DNA from: Vreelandella venusta
GTDB lineage: Bacteria > Pseudomonadota > Gammaproteobacteria > Pseudomonadales > Halomonadaceae
Assembly (NCBI RefSeq): GCF_007989605.1
Contig: NZ_BJUL01000004.1
Span: 186,001-250,000 of the forward strand
Direction: 5' to 3'
DNA: 64,000 nt
Part shown: piece by piece, positions 39,274-48,818 of the stretch
Layout: the number at the start of each line of letters is the position of its first letter
How positions within the stretch are numbered: position 1 is the stretch's first letter
Notes under the pieces: model-generated
What the model saw: only the letters and a program-made list of their open reading frames with translations
Databases searched by the model: none
Told to the model about the DNA's origin: nothing
Translations under genes and position numbers: made by a program

Positions 39274-40625
39274 GCACCATGGCTTCACAGCGTATCGCCA
39301 TTATCGGCAGCGGTATTAGCGGCATGGCAGCGGGTTGGTACTTATCCTCCCAACATGAAGTCACTCTGTTTGAAGCAGACGGGCGTCTTGGCGGGCACAC
39401 GGCCACGATGGACGTGAAGGTCGGGGGGAAGTCCTACGCTATCGACACAGGCTTTATTGTTTTCAATGATTGGACCTATCCCCATTTCCAACGCTTACTA
39501 GAAACACTCGAAGTACCTAGCCAAGCCACCGAAATGAGTTTTTCGGTGCATGAAACCAATGTTGATTTTGAATATAACGGCCATACGCTAGGCTCGTTGT
39601 TTGCCCAGCGGCGCAACTTACTTAGCCCCGCTTTTTATCGCCTGTTACGCGATATCTTGCGCTTTAACAAACAAGCAACGGCTGACTTAGAGGCCAAGCG
39701 GCTTCCCAGCGACACAACGCTAGGCCAATACCTTGACCAACATGGCTACAGTGACGCTTTTCAGCGCCGTTATCTGCTGCCCATGGGGGCCGCTATTTGG
39801 TCTGCGAGCATTGCCGATCTACGCGCCTTTCCGCTGGCGTTCTTCGTGCGTTTTTTCCGCAATCACGGCTTGCTGTCGGTTAACCACCGCCCGCAATGGC
39901 ATACCTTAGTTGGCGGCTCGAAACGCTACATTCCCAGCATAACAGCGCCATACGCAGCACGTATTCACCTGAATACACCGGTGACACGTATTGAGCGAAA
40001 TGCCACCAGCGTATTGGTCACCACCGCACAAGGCACGCAACGCTTTGATCATGTGGTGTTGGCTTGCCATGCCGATCAGGCGCTCGCGATGCTGGGCGAC
40101 TCGACACCCGCTGAACAAAACATTCTTGCCGCTATGCCTTATCAAGATAATGAGGTAGTGCTGCATACCGATACCTCGCTGCTGCCCCGGCGTCAGCGAG
40201 CCTGGGCTAGCTGGAACTATCGCTTAGATGGTCGGGGAGCAGATGAGCGGGTGTCTGTTACCTACAACATGAATATTCTGCAGCGATTGAAAGAAGCCGA
40301 GACGACTTTTTGCGTCACGCTTAACGACTCAAACAGCATTGACCCTGCGAAAGTGCTCGGACGCTATACCTATGCCCATCCCCAATTCACACTGGCGGGA
40401 CAAGCAGCGCAGATGCGCCATGACGAGATATCTTCGGTTGCTAGGCGCACTCACTTCTGCGGCGCTTACTGGCGCAATGGCTTTCACGAAGATGGTGTAT
40501 GGAGCGCGCTGCGGGTTGCCCAAGCACTAGGTTGTGATGAAGCCGCCGCGCCCCCAACAACGCCCACGGCACTCCCTGCTCATGACCTAATGCCCACTAA
40601 CAGCGTTGGGGAGGGGCTCGGATGA
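39270..40625 (+). CDS. FAD-dependent amine-oxidase-like protein (light/singlet-oxygen operon)
   Basis: The 451-residue product has GxGxxG motif IAIIGSGISGMAAGWYLS followed by FEADGRLGGHTAT. DTGFIVFND and the C-terminal YWRNGFHEDGVWSALR are typical of the NAD(P)/FAD-binding flavin amine oxidase/desaturase-like family. Homologues occur in the RpoE-ChrR singlet-oxygen regulon of Rhodobacter and in the LitR regulon of pseudomonads, linked to furan fatty-acid synthesis; a role in fatty-acyl desaturation is inference. ATG 39270 (AGGAG upstream) overlaps the SDR stop by 4 bp; a 25-residue longer frame is rejected. Confidence 0.87.
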   Translation: MSTMASQRIAIIGSGISGMAAGWYLSSQHEVTLFEADGRLGGHTATMDVKVGGKSYAIDTGFIVFNDWTYPHFQRLLETLEVPSQATEMSFSVHETNVDFEYNGHTLGSLFAQRRNLLSPAFYRLLRDILRFNKQATADLEAKRLPSDTTLGQYLDQHGYSDAFQRRYLLPMGAAIWSASIADLRAFPLAFFVRFFRNHGLLSVNHRPQWHTLVGGSKRYIPSITAPYAARIHLNTPVTRIERNATSVLVTTAQGTQRFDHVVLACHADQALAMLGDSTPAEQNILAAMPYQDNEVVLHTDTSLLPRRQRAWASWNYRLDGRGADERVSVTYNMNILQRLKEAETTFCVTLNDSNSIDPAKVLGRYTYAHPQFTLAGQAAQMRHDEISSVARRTHFCGAYWRNGFHEDGVWSALRVAQALGCDEAAAPPTTPTALPAHDLMPTNSVGEGLG

Positions 40626-41386
40626 TTGCCGCGCCTCGCTCGCGTATTTACCGCGGCACCTTACGCCATCGCCGCTTCATACCTAAAGAGCACGCTTTCA
40701 GTTACCGCGTTTGGATGGCTTGGCTCGACTTGGATGAGTTGCCGACCCTGTTTGACAATGTGCCTTGCTTTAGCGCCCGAAGGCCGGCACTAGCGCGCTT
40801 TCGTCGTGAAGATTATCTCGCCCCAACGGATAAGCCCTTACGCACAGCGGTACGCGAAGAGCTAATTCGTCAGCTGGGTAGTGCCCCCAGCGGCAAGATT
40901 TACGTTCTGACTCAATTACGCACCTTTGGCACTGTCTTCAATCCTATTTCGATGTACTACGCCTACGACCATCTTGGCAGGCTGGCAGCGGTGGTTGGTG
41001 AAGTCACTAATATGCCCTGGAAAGAGCGTACCTGCTATGCCTGCCGGATCGCTCCTGATCGTCATAGCCATCATGCAAGCTTTGATAAAGCGATGCATGT
41101 ATCGCCATTTAACCCGATGGAAATGACCTACCGCTGGAAGCTCAACGCACCCGGCGACCAGCTCTATCTTCACATGGAAAACTGGCAAAGCGGGCAGCGC
41201 CATTTCGACGCCACGCTTACGTTAGAGGCTGCGCCAGCGACACGCGGCGTTCTATTAGCAACGCTTGCACGCCAGCCTTGGATGAGCCTGAAAACCGTGG
41301 CGGGAATTCATTTTGAAGCGTTTCGCCTTTGGCTGAAGCGCATCCCCGTTTATAACCACCCTAAGCGCAAGGAAACTTCAAAATGA
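40622..41386 (+). CDS. DUF1365 family protein
   Basis: The 254-residue protein starts IYRGTLRHRRFIPKEHAFSY and has the family motif TVFNPISMYYAYD. DUF1365 genes nearly always sit between an amine oxidase and a CFA-synthase-like gene, as here, and the function is not established. ATGA overlap with the upstream gene and with the next gene shows tight coupling. Confidence 0.88.
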   Translation: MIAAPRSRIYRGTLRHRRFIPKEHAFSYRVWMAWLDLDELPTLFDNVPCFSARRPALARFRREDYLAPTDKPLRTAVREELIRQLGSAPSGKIYVLTQLRTFGTVFNPISMYYAYDHLGRLAAVVGEVTNMPWKERTCYACRIAPDRHSHHASFDKAMHVSPFNPMEMTYRWKLNAPGDQLYLHMENWQSGQRHFDATLTLEAAPATRGVLLATLARQPWMSLKTVAGIHFEAFRLWLKRIPVYNHPKRKETSK

Positions 41387-42651
41387 CGACCCTGCGTTCT
41401 ACGCCCCCTGATATACAACCGGTTAACCAGGATCGTTTCACTCGCTGGTTGAAGCCTCGCCTGATGACTCAATTAGATGCCTTCCAGGGTGGCCGTATCA
41501 CCTTAATTGAAGGCAACCAGTGTCATCACTTGGGTCAAGCAGGACCGCTTCAGGTGACCGTCGTGATTCGCCACTCCCGTGCCTGGAAAAGGCTCGCGTT
41601 CGGCGGCACAGTGGGCGCAGCTGAATCCTATATGGATGGCGACTGGGATGCTGATGACTTAGTGGCCTTGGTGCGTTTGTTTGCGGCCAATCTGGATCAT
41701 GTAAACGGTAAAATGGAAAACGGCAGCGCCCGCTTCACCCGCTGGATGCTTGGCGCTGCCTATCGCTTCCAACGTAATAGCCTTTCCGGTTCAAAGCGTA
41801 ATATCTCGGCACACTACGATATTGGCAATGACCTATTTGCCACGTTTCTTGATCAACGCCACTGGATGTACTCGAGTGCTGTTTTCCCCTATCCAGAAGC
41901 CAGCCTGGAAGAAGCGTCTACCTACAAGCTCGATGTCATGCTCGAAAAGCTAGATGTGCGCCCAGAACACCATTTGCTAGAAATTGGTACTGGCTGGGGT
42001 GGTCTTGCAATACACGCTGCCAAAACTCGTGGCTGCCATGTCACGACCACCACCATTTCTGAAGAGCAGTACGCCCATACCGCCCGGCGCATTCAAGAAG
42101 AGGGACTTGACGACAAAATCACCCTGTTAAAGCAGGATTATCGTGAGCTGACAGGTCGCTACGATCGACTGATCTCTGTTGAGATGATTGAGGCCGTCGG
42201 CCACCAGTATTTGAATACCTACCTTGAAAAGATCGACAGCCTGCTGAGCGACGATGGCCAGGCTATGCTGCAAGCCATCACTATCCGAGACCAACGGTTT
42301 GAGGAAGCCAAACGGGATATGGACTTTATTAAGCGCTATATTTTCCCCGGTGGTTTTTTGCCGTCTCATCACGCCATGCTAACCAGCGTGATGCGCAAAA
42401 CCTCACTGAACGTGGTAGCGCTTGATGAAATTGGCCAGCACTATGCCCGCACTTTACGCGAGTGGCGCCACCGCTTTGAAAGCAGCCTAGAGCAGATAAA
42501 GCAACAAGGCTACGACGAACGCTTTATTCGTATGTGGCGTTACTATTTATGCTACTGCGAAGGCGGCTTTATTGAGCGCTCTATTGGTACGTGCCACTTA
42601 TTGCTAGCCAAACCAGCCGCTAAACCCGCACCGTTAACAGGCGCGCTATAA
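41383..42651 (+). CDS. cfa: Cyclopropane-fatty-acyl-phospholipid synthase family methyltransferase (Cfa/UfaM-like)
   Basis: The 422-residue SAM-dependent enzyme has an N-terminal lipid-binding domain (about 1-120) and a C-terminal methyltransferase domain with the SAM loop LLEIGTGWGGLAIHAAKT, a YDIGNDLF motif and the C-terminal CEGGF segment. It modifies unsaturated acyl chains of membrane phospholipids. In this context it could be the UfaM-type enzyme for methylated or furan fatty acids rather than a standard Cfa; the sequence alone does not separate them. The gene overlaps DUF1365 by 4 bp and abuts the next gene. Confidence 0.9.
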   Translation: MTTLRSTPPDIQPVNQDRFTRWLKPRLMTQLDAFQGGRITLIEGNQCHHLGQAGPLQVTVVIRHSRAWKRLAFGGTVGAAESYMDGDWDADDLVALVRLFAANLDHVNGKMENGSARFTRWMLGAAYRFQRNSLSGSKRNISAHYDIGNDLFATFLDQRHWMYSSAVFPYPEASLEEASTYKLDVMLEKLDVRPEHHLLEIGTGWGGLAIHAAKTRGCHVTTTTISEEQYAHTARRIQEEGLDDKITLLKQDYRELTGRYDRLISVEMIEAVGHQYLNTYLEKIDSLLSDDGQAMLQAITIRDQRFEEAKRDMDFIKRYIFPGGFLPSHHAMLTSVMRKTSLNVVALDEIGQHYARTLREWRHRFESSLEQIKQQGYDERFIRMWRYYLCYCEGGFIERSIGTCHLLLAKPAAKPAPLTGAL

Positions 42652-43170
42652 ATGGCTCGCCCTCGCTGGCACGGCTTGCTGTTCAATGCACTTCGCTTCG
42701 AAGCGGGCTGGCTGCTGTGCGTTCTAGGTGGCTCAGGAGTGGCAGCCATTATAGGGAGTGCGTTGCTAGGTTGGCATTTCTGGCGCTGTGCCAAACCCGG
42801 GGAGTGGCGTTTTATTGGTGTTTTTGCGCTGCTGGGATTAGCGCTGGACGGAGGCCTTCATTTGGCAGGCGGTTTCGACTTCGGTGAGCACACCCTAGTG
42901 GCTGGTTTACTACCACTGTGGCTTTGGATGCTGTGGCCGCTGTTTGCAACGCTGGTATTTCACTCGCTTGCTTGGCTGTGGCAATACCCCATGATTGCGG
43001 CGGTTTGCGGCGCGGTCAGCGGGCCACTGTCTTATGTTGGCGGTGCAGCGCTCACTGGCGTTAGCTTAGCCCCCTGGTTACTGCCGGCACAGGCCATTAT
43101 TTGGGCAGCGCTATGTTTGTGTATTAGCCGTTACGCTAACCACAAGCTCGCTGCTTCTAGTGTTGATTAA
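42652..43170 (+). CDS. DUF2878 family membrane protein
   Basis: The 172-residue protein has about five predicted membrane helices (around 15-40, 55-80, 85-110, 112-130 and 140-160). It starts immediately after the CFA stop (TAA-ATG). DUF2878 proteins commonly close this operon type; function unknown. It is the last gene on this strand before a convergent signalling gene 16 bp away. Confidence 0.8.
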   Translation: MARPRWHGLLFNALRFEAGWLLCVLGGSGVAAIIGSALLGWHFWRCAKPGEWRFIGVFALLGLALDGGLHLAGGFDFGEHTLVAGLLPLWLWMLWPLFATLVFHSLAWLWQYPMIAAVCGAVSGPLSYVGGAALTGVSLAPWLLPAQAIIWAALCLCISRYANHKLAASSVD

Positions 43171-43186
43171 CATCGGCTTCTAGCAT

Positions 43187-45028
43187 TCACGAAGACACTG
43201 ATTCAGCCAGGATTCGCGGTGCCCAACGCTGTTCAAGCTCCGCAGCAGGTAAGGGCCTAGCAAAATAGAACCCTTGCACTAACGTACAGCCAGCGTTAAC
43301 CAGAAACTGGCACTGCTCCTGAGTTTCTACACCCTCGGCCACCACTTCTAGCCCCATCCCTTCTGCCATCGCCAACACCGCCGTTACAATAGCGGCATCC
43401 GCTTGGTCATGAGGTAATTCACGAATAAACGCGCGATCTAGCTTAATTTTATCTACCGGCAGACGCTTCAAGTAACCAAGCGATGAATACCCGGTACCAA
43501 AATCATCGATGGCAATTGCATAGCCTTGACTACGCAACGCCTGCAGGCGAGGTCCCATATCCCCGGCACGCTCGTCCAGCAATACTGATTCCGTTAACTC
43601 TAAGCCAATTTGCGACGTTTTTAACTGATAGCGCTCTAAACAGCTAGACAGCTGAGTTTCCAGGTCGCCCTGAAAAAGCTGCAGCGCAGAAATATTGACC
43701 CATACCGTCACTTTGGGCATCCCGCTATATTGCCAGTGCGCTTGCTGAGCGCAGGCTTTTTCGATCACCCAACTACCGAGTTCGGCCATCAGCCCATGAC
43801 GTTCGGCAAGCGGTATAAAATCGCCCGGCGAGATCATGCCAGCCTCAGGGTGACGCCAGCGCAACAGCGCCTCCATGCCCACTAAATCGCCCGTCCCTGG
43901 ATGATGCTGCGTTTGGTAATGCAGCTCTAGTTGATCACCAGAAATCAACGCCGCCCGCAAGTCGCTCACCAGAGCAAGCTGGGGGTTATCTTGTTTATCC
44001 AGCGCGGGGCGAAACCGCTGGCTAAGATTACGCCCTAAGCGCTTGGCACTATATAAGGCAGACTCAAGCCGCTGAAACAGTACGCCTGAATCACTGCCAT
44101 CTTCAGGGGCTCGACAGCTACCAATCGTTAACCCCAGACGTAACGATTGATCTTTTATTTCGAATGGCCGGCTCATGTGCTCACGTAAGGTCGCTACCCA
44201 CTGCTCATGGTCGTCGAAGGTGGTCGTGCGAATCACCATAAATTCATCACCACCCAGCCTGCCCACTACGCTACCCGCCATATAGCCTGTTAACCGTTGG
44301 GCAAAGCGTGCTAACAAACGGTCGCCCTGCTCGACCCCTAAGCTGTCATTCACCGATTTGAGCCCGTCAATATCAATCAACGCCATATCCAAGCTTTCAC
44401 CCGCGCGCAAATGGCGCAGCCGAGAAGACATCAGATCGTGTAAGCGGCGCCGGTTTGGCAATCCTGTTAGCGGGTCTTCATAACCAATTCGGCGCAAATC
44501 ACGCTCGCGGGCTTTTTGAGAGGAAATATCGGTAAAAAGGCTGATAAAGTGAGTAATTTTGCCACGTTTGTCGGTAACCGCACGGACCTTTAGCCATTCG
44601 GGGTACTCATCACCGTGCTTGCGGCGATTCCACATTTCGCCCTCCCAACGGCCAGTCGCCTTTAACGTGCTCCAAAACGTCTGATAAAACGCTTTATCGT
44701 GACGTTGCGCCGCTAACGTCTCTAGCTTACGCCCAACCATTTCCTGGCTTTCAAAGCCGGTAATTTGAGTAAAGGCGGGATTGACCGACAAGACGCGATT
44801 ATGTACATCGCTGATGACAATGGCGTCGCTCGCCAAGCCTATTGCATCTTGCGAAAGACGTAGCCGTAAAAACTGTTGGCGTATTTGGTTCCAAGCATCC
44901 CAAATGCCAAATGCAACCAAGCTAGCCGCCACCATACGTAACGCAGAGTCAGGCACCCACACACAAGCGGGCAGCGCTATTAACGCCATCCACACCAGCG
45001 GACGATTAAGAGAAACAGGCAGCCACAT
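43187..45028 (-). CDS. Membrane PAS-GGDEF-EAL cyclic-di-GMP signalling protein
   Basis: The 613-residue protein has two N-terminal membrane helices (about 10-45), a PAS domain (about 63-170), GGDEF (LGGDEFMV) and EAL. EAL signatures are intact: MEALLRW, VNISALQLF, ELTES, DDFGTGYSSL and EGVETQ, so phosphodiesterase activity is likely. The GGDEF motif is intact but lacks an RxxD inhibitory site. The PAS has no flavin-binding NCRFLQ-type cysteine, so it is not a LOV photosensor. It is convergent with the light operon and no ribosome site is clear before the ATG. Confidence 0.9.
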   Translation of the reverse strand: MWLPVSLNRPLVWMALIALPACVWVPDSALRMVAASLVAFGIWDAWNQIRQQFLRLRLSQDAIGLASDAIVISDVHNRVLSVNPAFTQITGFESQEMVGRKLETLAAQRHDKAFYQTFWSTLKATGRWEGEMWNRRKHGDEYPEWLKVRAVTDKRGKITHFISLFTDISSQKARERDLRRIGYEDPLTGLPNRRRLHDLMSSRLRHLRAGESLDMALIDIDGLKSVNDSLGVEQGDRLLARFAQRLTGYMAGSVVGRLGGDEFMVIRTTTFDDHEQWVATLREHMSRPFEIKDQSLRLGLTIGSCRAPEDGSDSGVLFQRLESALYSAKRLGRNLSQRFRPALDKQDNPQLALVSDLRAALISGDQLELHYQTQHHPGTGDLVGMEALLRWRHPEAGMISPGDFIPLAERHGLMAELGSWVIEKACAQQAHWQYSGMPKVTVWVNISALQLFQGDLETQLSSCLERYQLKTSQIGLELTESVLLDERAGDMGPRLQALRSQGYAIAIDDFGTGYSSLGYLKRLPVDKIKLDRAFIRELPHDQADAAIVTAVLAMAEGMGLEVVAEGVETQEQCQFLVNAGCTLVQGFYFARPLPAAELEQRWAPRILAESVSS

Positions 45029-45302
45029 GGCGGTTTAGTGTGTCCTATAAATGGGCCAAACAGGGCATGGATTACAGATCAGGCATCATGCCGCTTAACA
45101 AAAAACATGGATACAGCATATTACGTCAATAGGGCGTTTATTGTGCAGAATCGCGTATTTGAAATAGCGAAATACTAACAATGGCTATCGGCAGACAGGT
45201 AAAAAGCTGTAGAAAAACACGATAAGTGCCCAACAACGTGCATTCAGAGGTTTCGGGAAGTAGACTAGAGCCAACTACCATCTTGATACTCGGAACGATT
45301 CA
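45029..45302. other. 274-bp divergent region between the GGDEF-EAL gene and fabA
   Basis: No gene is seen. An imperfect palindrome GTATTTGAAATAGCGAAATAC (45155-45175, GTATTT/AAATAC arms) lies near the middle, a candidate binding site for a fatty-acid regulator or for the signalling gene. No strong hexamer pair stands out for either direction. Confidence 0.4.
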
Positions 45303-45818
45303 GTGACCAAGCAACATTCCTTTGATCGCGAAGAACTGCTGGCCTGCTCCCGCGGCGAGCTATTTGGCCCAGGCAACGCACAGCTTCCGGCTCCCAATAT
45401 GCTGATGCTTGACCGCATCATGCACATTCACGAAGAAGGTGGCGTGCATGGTAAAGGCGAGCTAATTGCCGAACTGGACATCACCCCGGACCTGTGGTTT
45501 TTTGATTGCCACTTCCCCGGCGACCCTGTCATGCCCGGCTGTTTGGGGCTAGATGCCATGTGGCAGCTCGTGGGGTTCTACCTAGGCTGGCTTGGCCATC
45601 CGGGCCGTGGACGCGCACTGGGCTGTGGCGACGTCAAATTCAGCGGCCAGATTCTACCCGACGCGAAAAAAGTGACATATCACATTAATGTGAAGCGCAT
45701 AATTACCCGTCGGCTTATTCTAGGCATCGCCGACGGCACCGTGTCTGTCGACGGACGCGATATATATCAGGCTAATGATCTGCGCGTTGGCCTATTCACC
45801 TCCACTGCGAATTTCTGA
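45303..45818 (+). CDS. fabA: 3-hydroxydecanoyl-[ACP] dehydratase/isomerase FabA
   Basis: The 171-residue protein starts (GTG) [20 protein letters not shown] and has the hot-dog helix motif [20 protein letters not shown] with the catalytic His and Asp. FabA makes the cis-3 double bond that starts unsaturated fatty-acid synthesis. It is 12 bp upstream of fabB. Its products feed the CFA-type and furan-type modification seen nearby. Confidence 0.96.
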   Translation: MTKQHSFDREELLACSRGELFGPGNAQLPAPNMLMLDRIMHIHEEGGVHGKGELIAELDITPDLWFFDCHFPGDPVMPGCLGLDAMWQLVGFYLGWLGHPGRGRALGCGDVKFSGQILPDAKKVTYHINVKRIITRRLILGIADGTVSVDGRDIYQANDLRVGLFTSTANF

Positions 45819-45830
45819 CAGGAGGCTCCC

Positions 45831-47048
45831 ATGCGACGAGTGGTAGTCACCGGCCTTGGCATCGTATCGTGCTTAGGCAACGACCAGCAACAGGTCTTAG
45901 ATGCACTCAAAAACGGGTGCAGCGGTATTCGTTTTAAGGAAGAGTACGCCGAACGCGGCTTCCGTAGCCATGTAGCGGGTAGCGTCGACATCGACCTTGA
46001 TTCCCTCATTGACCGCAAGCTTCGCCGGTTTATGGGCGACGCTGCAGCGTATGCCTATGTATCGATGGCACAAGCCATTGAAGATTCGGGGCTCTCTGAA
46101 GAGCAGGTGTCCAACGAACGGACGGGGCTTATAGCCGGGTCTGGCGGGGCCTCCAGCGCGAATCAGGTAGAAGCCGCCGATGTCATGCGCGAAAAAGGCC
46201 TACGTCGTGTGGGGCCATACCGTGTTACCCGCACGATGGGCAGCACCGTGTCGGCATGCTTGGCAACGCCATTTAAGATTAAAGGCGTTAATTTTTCTAT
46301 CTCATCCGCCTGCGCAACGTCTGCTCACTGCATTGGTAGTGCGATGGAGCAAATCCAGCTTGGTAAGCAGGATATCGTGTTTGCCGGTGGCGGCGAAGAA
46401 GAGCACTGGACCCTCTCTTGCCTATTTGATGCGATGGGTGCCCTTTCCACTCATTACAACGATACGCCCGAGAAAGCCTCTCGCCCTTATGATCAAGCGC
46501 GTGACGGGTTTGTCATTGCTGGTGGCGGTGGCATGCTAGTGCTGGAAGAGTTAGAGCATGCTAAAGCCCGCGGTGCCAAGATATACGGCGAATTGGTGGG
46601 CTACGGCGCTACCTCCGACGGCCACGATATGGTTGCCCCTTCTGGGGAAGGTGCGACGCGTTGCATGCGCCAGGCCATGGCGACGGTTAAGGGTGATATT
46701 GATTATATTAACACCCACGGTACGTCTACGCCGGTAGGCGATGTGGCTGAGTTGAAAGCAATCCGTGAGGTGTTTGGCAATACCACCCCTGCGATGAGCT
46801 CAACCAAGTCGCTGACCGGCCACTCATTAGGCGCAACCGGTGTTCAAGAAGCGATTTATTCGCTGCTCATGATGCAACATGATTTCGTCGCTGCCTCAGC
46901 GAATATTGAGCATCTCGATGAGCAGGCGGATGGATTCGACATCGTTAGAGAGCGGCGTGATGGCGTTACCATCAACCGAGTGCTTTCCAACAGCTTTGGG
47001 TTTGGCGGCACTAACGCTTGCTTGGTATTTCAGCGCTTTGATGGCTAA
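45831..47048 (+). CDS. fabB: 3-oxoacyl-[ACP] synthase I FabB
   Basis: The 405-residue condensing enzyme has the active-site Cys in [14 protein letters not shown], His in [11 protein letters not shown] and His in [14 protein letters not shown], and ends [14 protein letters not shown]. It elongates unsaturated acyl-ACP. AGGAGG precedes the ATG. Pairing with fabA and ending at a palindromic terminator defines a two-gene operon. Confidence 0.97.
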   Translation: MRRVVVTGLGIVSCLGNDQQQVLDALKNGCSGIRFKEEYAERGFRSHVAGSVDIDLDSLIDRKLRRFMGDAAAYAYVSMAQAIEDSGLSEEQVSNERTGLIAGSGGASSANQVEAADVMREKGLRRVGPYRVTRTMGSTVSACLATPFKIKGVNFSISSACATSAHCIGSAMEQIQLGKQDIVFAGGGEEEHWTLSCLFDAMGALSTHYNDTPEKASRPYDQARDGFVIAGGGGMLVLEELEHAKARGAKIYGELVGYGATSDGHDMVAPSGEGATRCMRQAMATVKGDIDYINTHGTSTPVGDVAELKAIREVFGNTTPAMSSTKSLTGHSLGATGVQEAIYSLLMMQHDFVAASANIEHLDEQADGFDIVRERRDGVTINRVLSNSFGFGGTNACLVFQRFDG

Positions 47049-47078
47049 TTCCTAGTCATGCAGTGCATGTGCAGTACG

Positions 47079-47118
47079 CTATAAAAAAACGGCGCCTTAC
47101 GGCGCCGTTTTTTTATAG
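47079..47118. terminator. Bidirectional terminator between fabB and plsC
   Basis: An 18-bp perfect palindrome (CTATAAAAAAACGGCGCC and complement, 4-nt loop TTAC). Both strands end in seven U, so it serves the convergent fabAB and plsC transcripts. Confidence 0.95.
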
Positions 47119-47138
47119 TCATCGAAAGATTGCTGATC

Positions 47139-47873
47139 TTAACGAGACGTTGGCCGCGGCACCTCTGAAATCTCTTGCAGCTGCCCCTCTATCCAGGCTT
47201 CAACATCCATCAGCACCTCATCGGGTGTCCGGCCTGCCGTCTCGATAGGCGCACCAATACGCACCCGAAGAACACCGGGACGCTTTACCCAATGGCGTCC
47301 AGGCCAGCGTTCACCAGCATTATGCGCCACTGGCAGCACTGGCACGCCTGCTCGGCAGGCCACCACGCTACCGCTCTTGTTGTAGCGCTTTCGAACCCCT
47401 GGATCGACACGCGTTCCCTCTGGAAAAATAAGCACTGACAGCCCAGTTCCCAGTCGCGCGACGCCCTGGGTCAACACCTGCTTCATAGCGCGGGCAGGCT
47501 TAGAGCGATCCAGACTAATCGGTCGCAACAAGCGTAACCCCCAACCAAATATAGGCAGTCGCAACAACTCCTGTTTTAATACCGTGCAAACGGGTGGCTT
47601 CATCACCTGCAGAAACACCGTTTCCCATTCGCATTGGTGGTTGGCCTGGATCACACAAGGGCCCGCTGGAATATTTTCTCGCCCCTGAATGTCGTAGCGC
47701 ACGCCACACGCAACTTTGAACCACGCTATCAAAAAATGGTTATAGAGGTTTAGCAAACGATAACGGGCAGCCAAAGGCAAAAACGGCGCAATTGGCAAAA
47801 AAAGAATGCCAATCAACAGCATGGCAGAAAAATATCCCACATAAAAAACCAAGCTGCGAACCAAATTGATCAA
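47139..47873 (-). CDS. plsC: 1-acyl-sn-glycerol-3-phosphate acyltransferase
   Basis: The 244-residue membrane enzyme makes phosphatidic acid. A membrane helix lies at about 8-30. Acyltransferase motif I is NHQCEWE (the His-x4-Glu variant of Hx4D) and motif III is FPEGTR. Motif II shows LLRPISLDRS. The Glu form is known in related subfamilies, so it is not a lesion. The start overlaps the upstream gene's stop by 4 bp. Confidence 0.92.
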   Translation of the reverse strand: MINLVRSLVFYVGYFSAMLLIGILFLPIAPFLPLAARYRLLNLYNHFLIAWFKVACGVRYDIQGRENIPAGPCVIQANHQCEWETVFLQVMKPPVCTVLKQELLRLPIFGWGLRLLRPISLDRSKPARAMKQVLTQGVARLGTGLSVLIFPEGTRVDPGVRKRYNKSGSVVACRAGVPVLPVAHNAGERWPGRHWVKRPGVLRVRIGAPIETAGRTPDEVLMDVEAWIEGQLQEISEVPRPTSR

Positions 47874-48760
47874 GCCAACTCTCCTGTCCCTTCACCCTGC
47901 TGTTGTTCCCGCATCAAACACCACGCATCCAGCATTCGCCCTACCTCCAGCCGCCATGGCTTTTGATGGACACCAAACACATCAAGCACACGGCGGCAAT
48001 TGAGTACTCGCCGCAGCTTGGCATCATGGTGATGGTTAAGTGCTTGTACTTCGCCAAGGGCTACGCTTTCACCGCGGCCTTCCAGATGGGTTGCCAGTTG
48101 GGTGCGAACCATTGAGGTAAACGTAAACGCACTAACCGGCTCGGTGCCCGCTAAGTGGTAAGCTCCCCAAGCATCGGCCCCACAGACTTGCTGCTGTAGC
48201 ATGCCGATCAACGCCATGGCGACAGCGTCGGCAGACGTCGGGCAAAAAATAACATCTTCAGCGGCGCGAGCAGGCTGGCCAATCATCAAGCTATCGATTA
48301 TCTCGTTTAGCCACGCATGGCTACCTTCCAGCGCAAACAAGGGACCTAAGCGAACAATGAGATGCCGGTGATACCCAGCACGAATACGGTCACCCGCTTG
48401 CACTAAGCGGCGCAGGCTTTCATCCCGAGGGGCAGGCACCACATGTTCATCGATGGGAATTTCAAAACCATCTTCGTAAAGTTGGTCTGAAACACACCAC
48501 ACCAGCGCAATGCCTTGTGCTTGGCAGGCATCGACGCAGGCATCAACGGCATCGGCGTGTGCCATTACATCGGCAGGCGCCATACTGAGCGGGTGCGCTA
48601 ATGGGGGGATAATCACCGCATCAGGTGTAATCGCTTGGAGTTGAGCAGAGGTAATCGTGGTCCCCTGCTCAATAACAAGCTCTGTATCCGTTCGACGACT
48701 GGCTTCCTGGGCTAATGCCAAACTTAAGCAGTGCCCCGCATCTAGTATCAGCAGCTTCAA
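47870..48760 (-). CDS. RmlD-like NAD(P)-binding reductase family protein
   Basis: The 296-residue protein has the RmlD/sugar-epimerase substrate-binding layout (LVWCVSDQLYEDGFEIPIDE replaces the usual SYK region, then LIVRLGPLF and GAYHLAGTEPVSAFTF). The N-terminal glycine motif is poor (MKLLILDAGHCLSLAL), so NAD binding is uncertain. It starts at TTG with a strong GGGGGAGG seven bases upstream. It is coupled to plsC. Exact function unknown. Confidence 0.75.
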   Translation of the reverse strand: MKLLILDAGHCLSLALAQEASRRTDTELVIEQGTTITSAQLQAITPDAVIIPPLAHPLSMAPADVMAHADAVDACVDACQAQGIALVWCVSDQLYEDGFEIPIDEHVVPAPRDESLRRLVQAGDRIRAGYHRHLIVRLGPLFALEGSHAWLNEIIDSLMIGQPARAAEDVIFCPTSADAVAMALIGMLQQQVCGADAWGAYHLAGTEPVSAFTFTSMVRTQLATHLEGRGESVALGEVQALNHHHDAKLRRVLNCRRVLDVFGVHQKPWRLEVGRMLDAWCLMREQQQGEGTGELA

Positions 48761-48818
48761 AACAGAACCTCCCCCTCACCTAACCCCTGGAATGTAGCGA
48801 ACTATTCAGTTCAGGCGA

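Noticed and set aside
43187..45028. PAS domain next to the light operon as a LOV photosensor
   Set aside because: The sequence lacks the NCRFLQ-type cysteine motif needed for flavin adduct formation, so it is an ordinary PAS.
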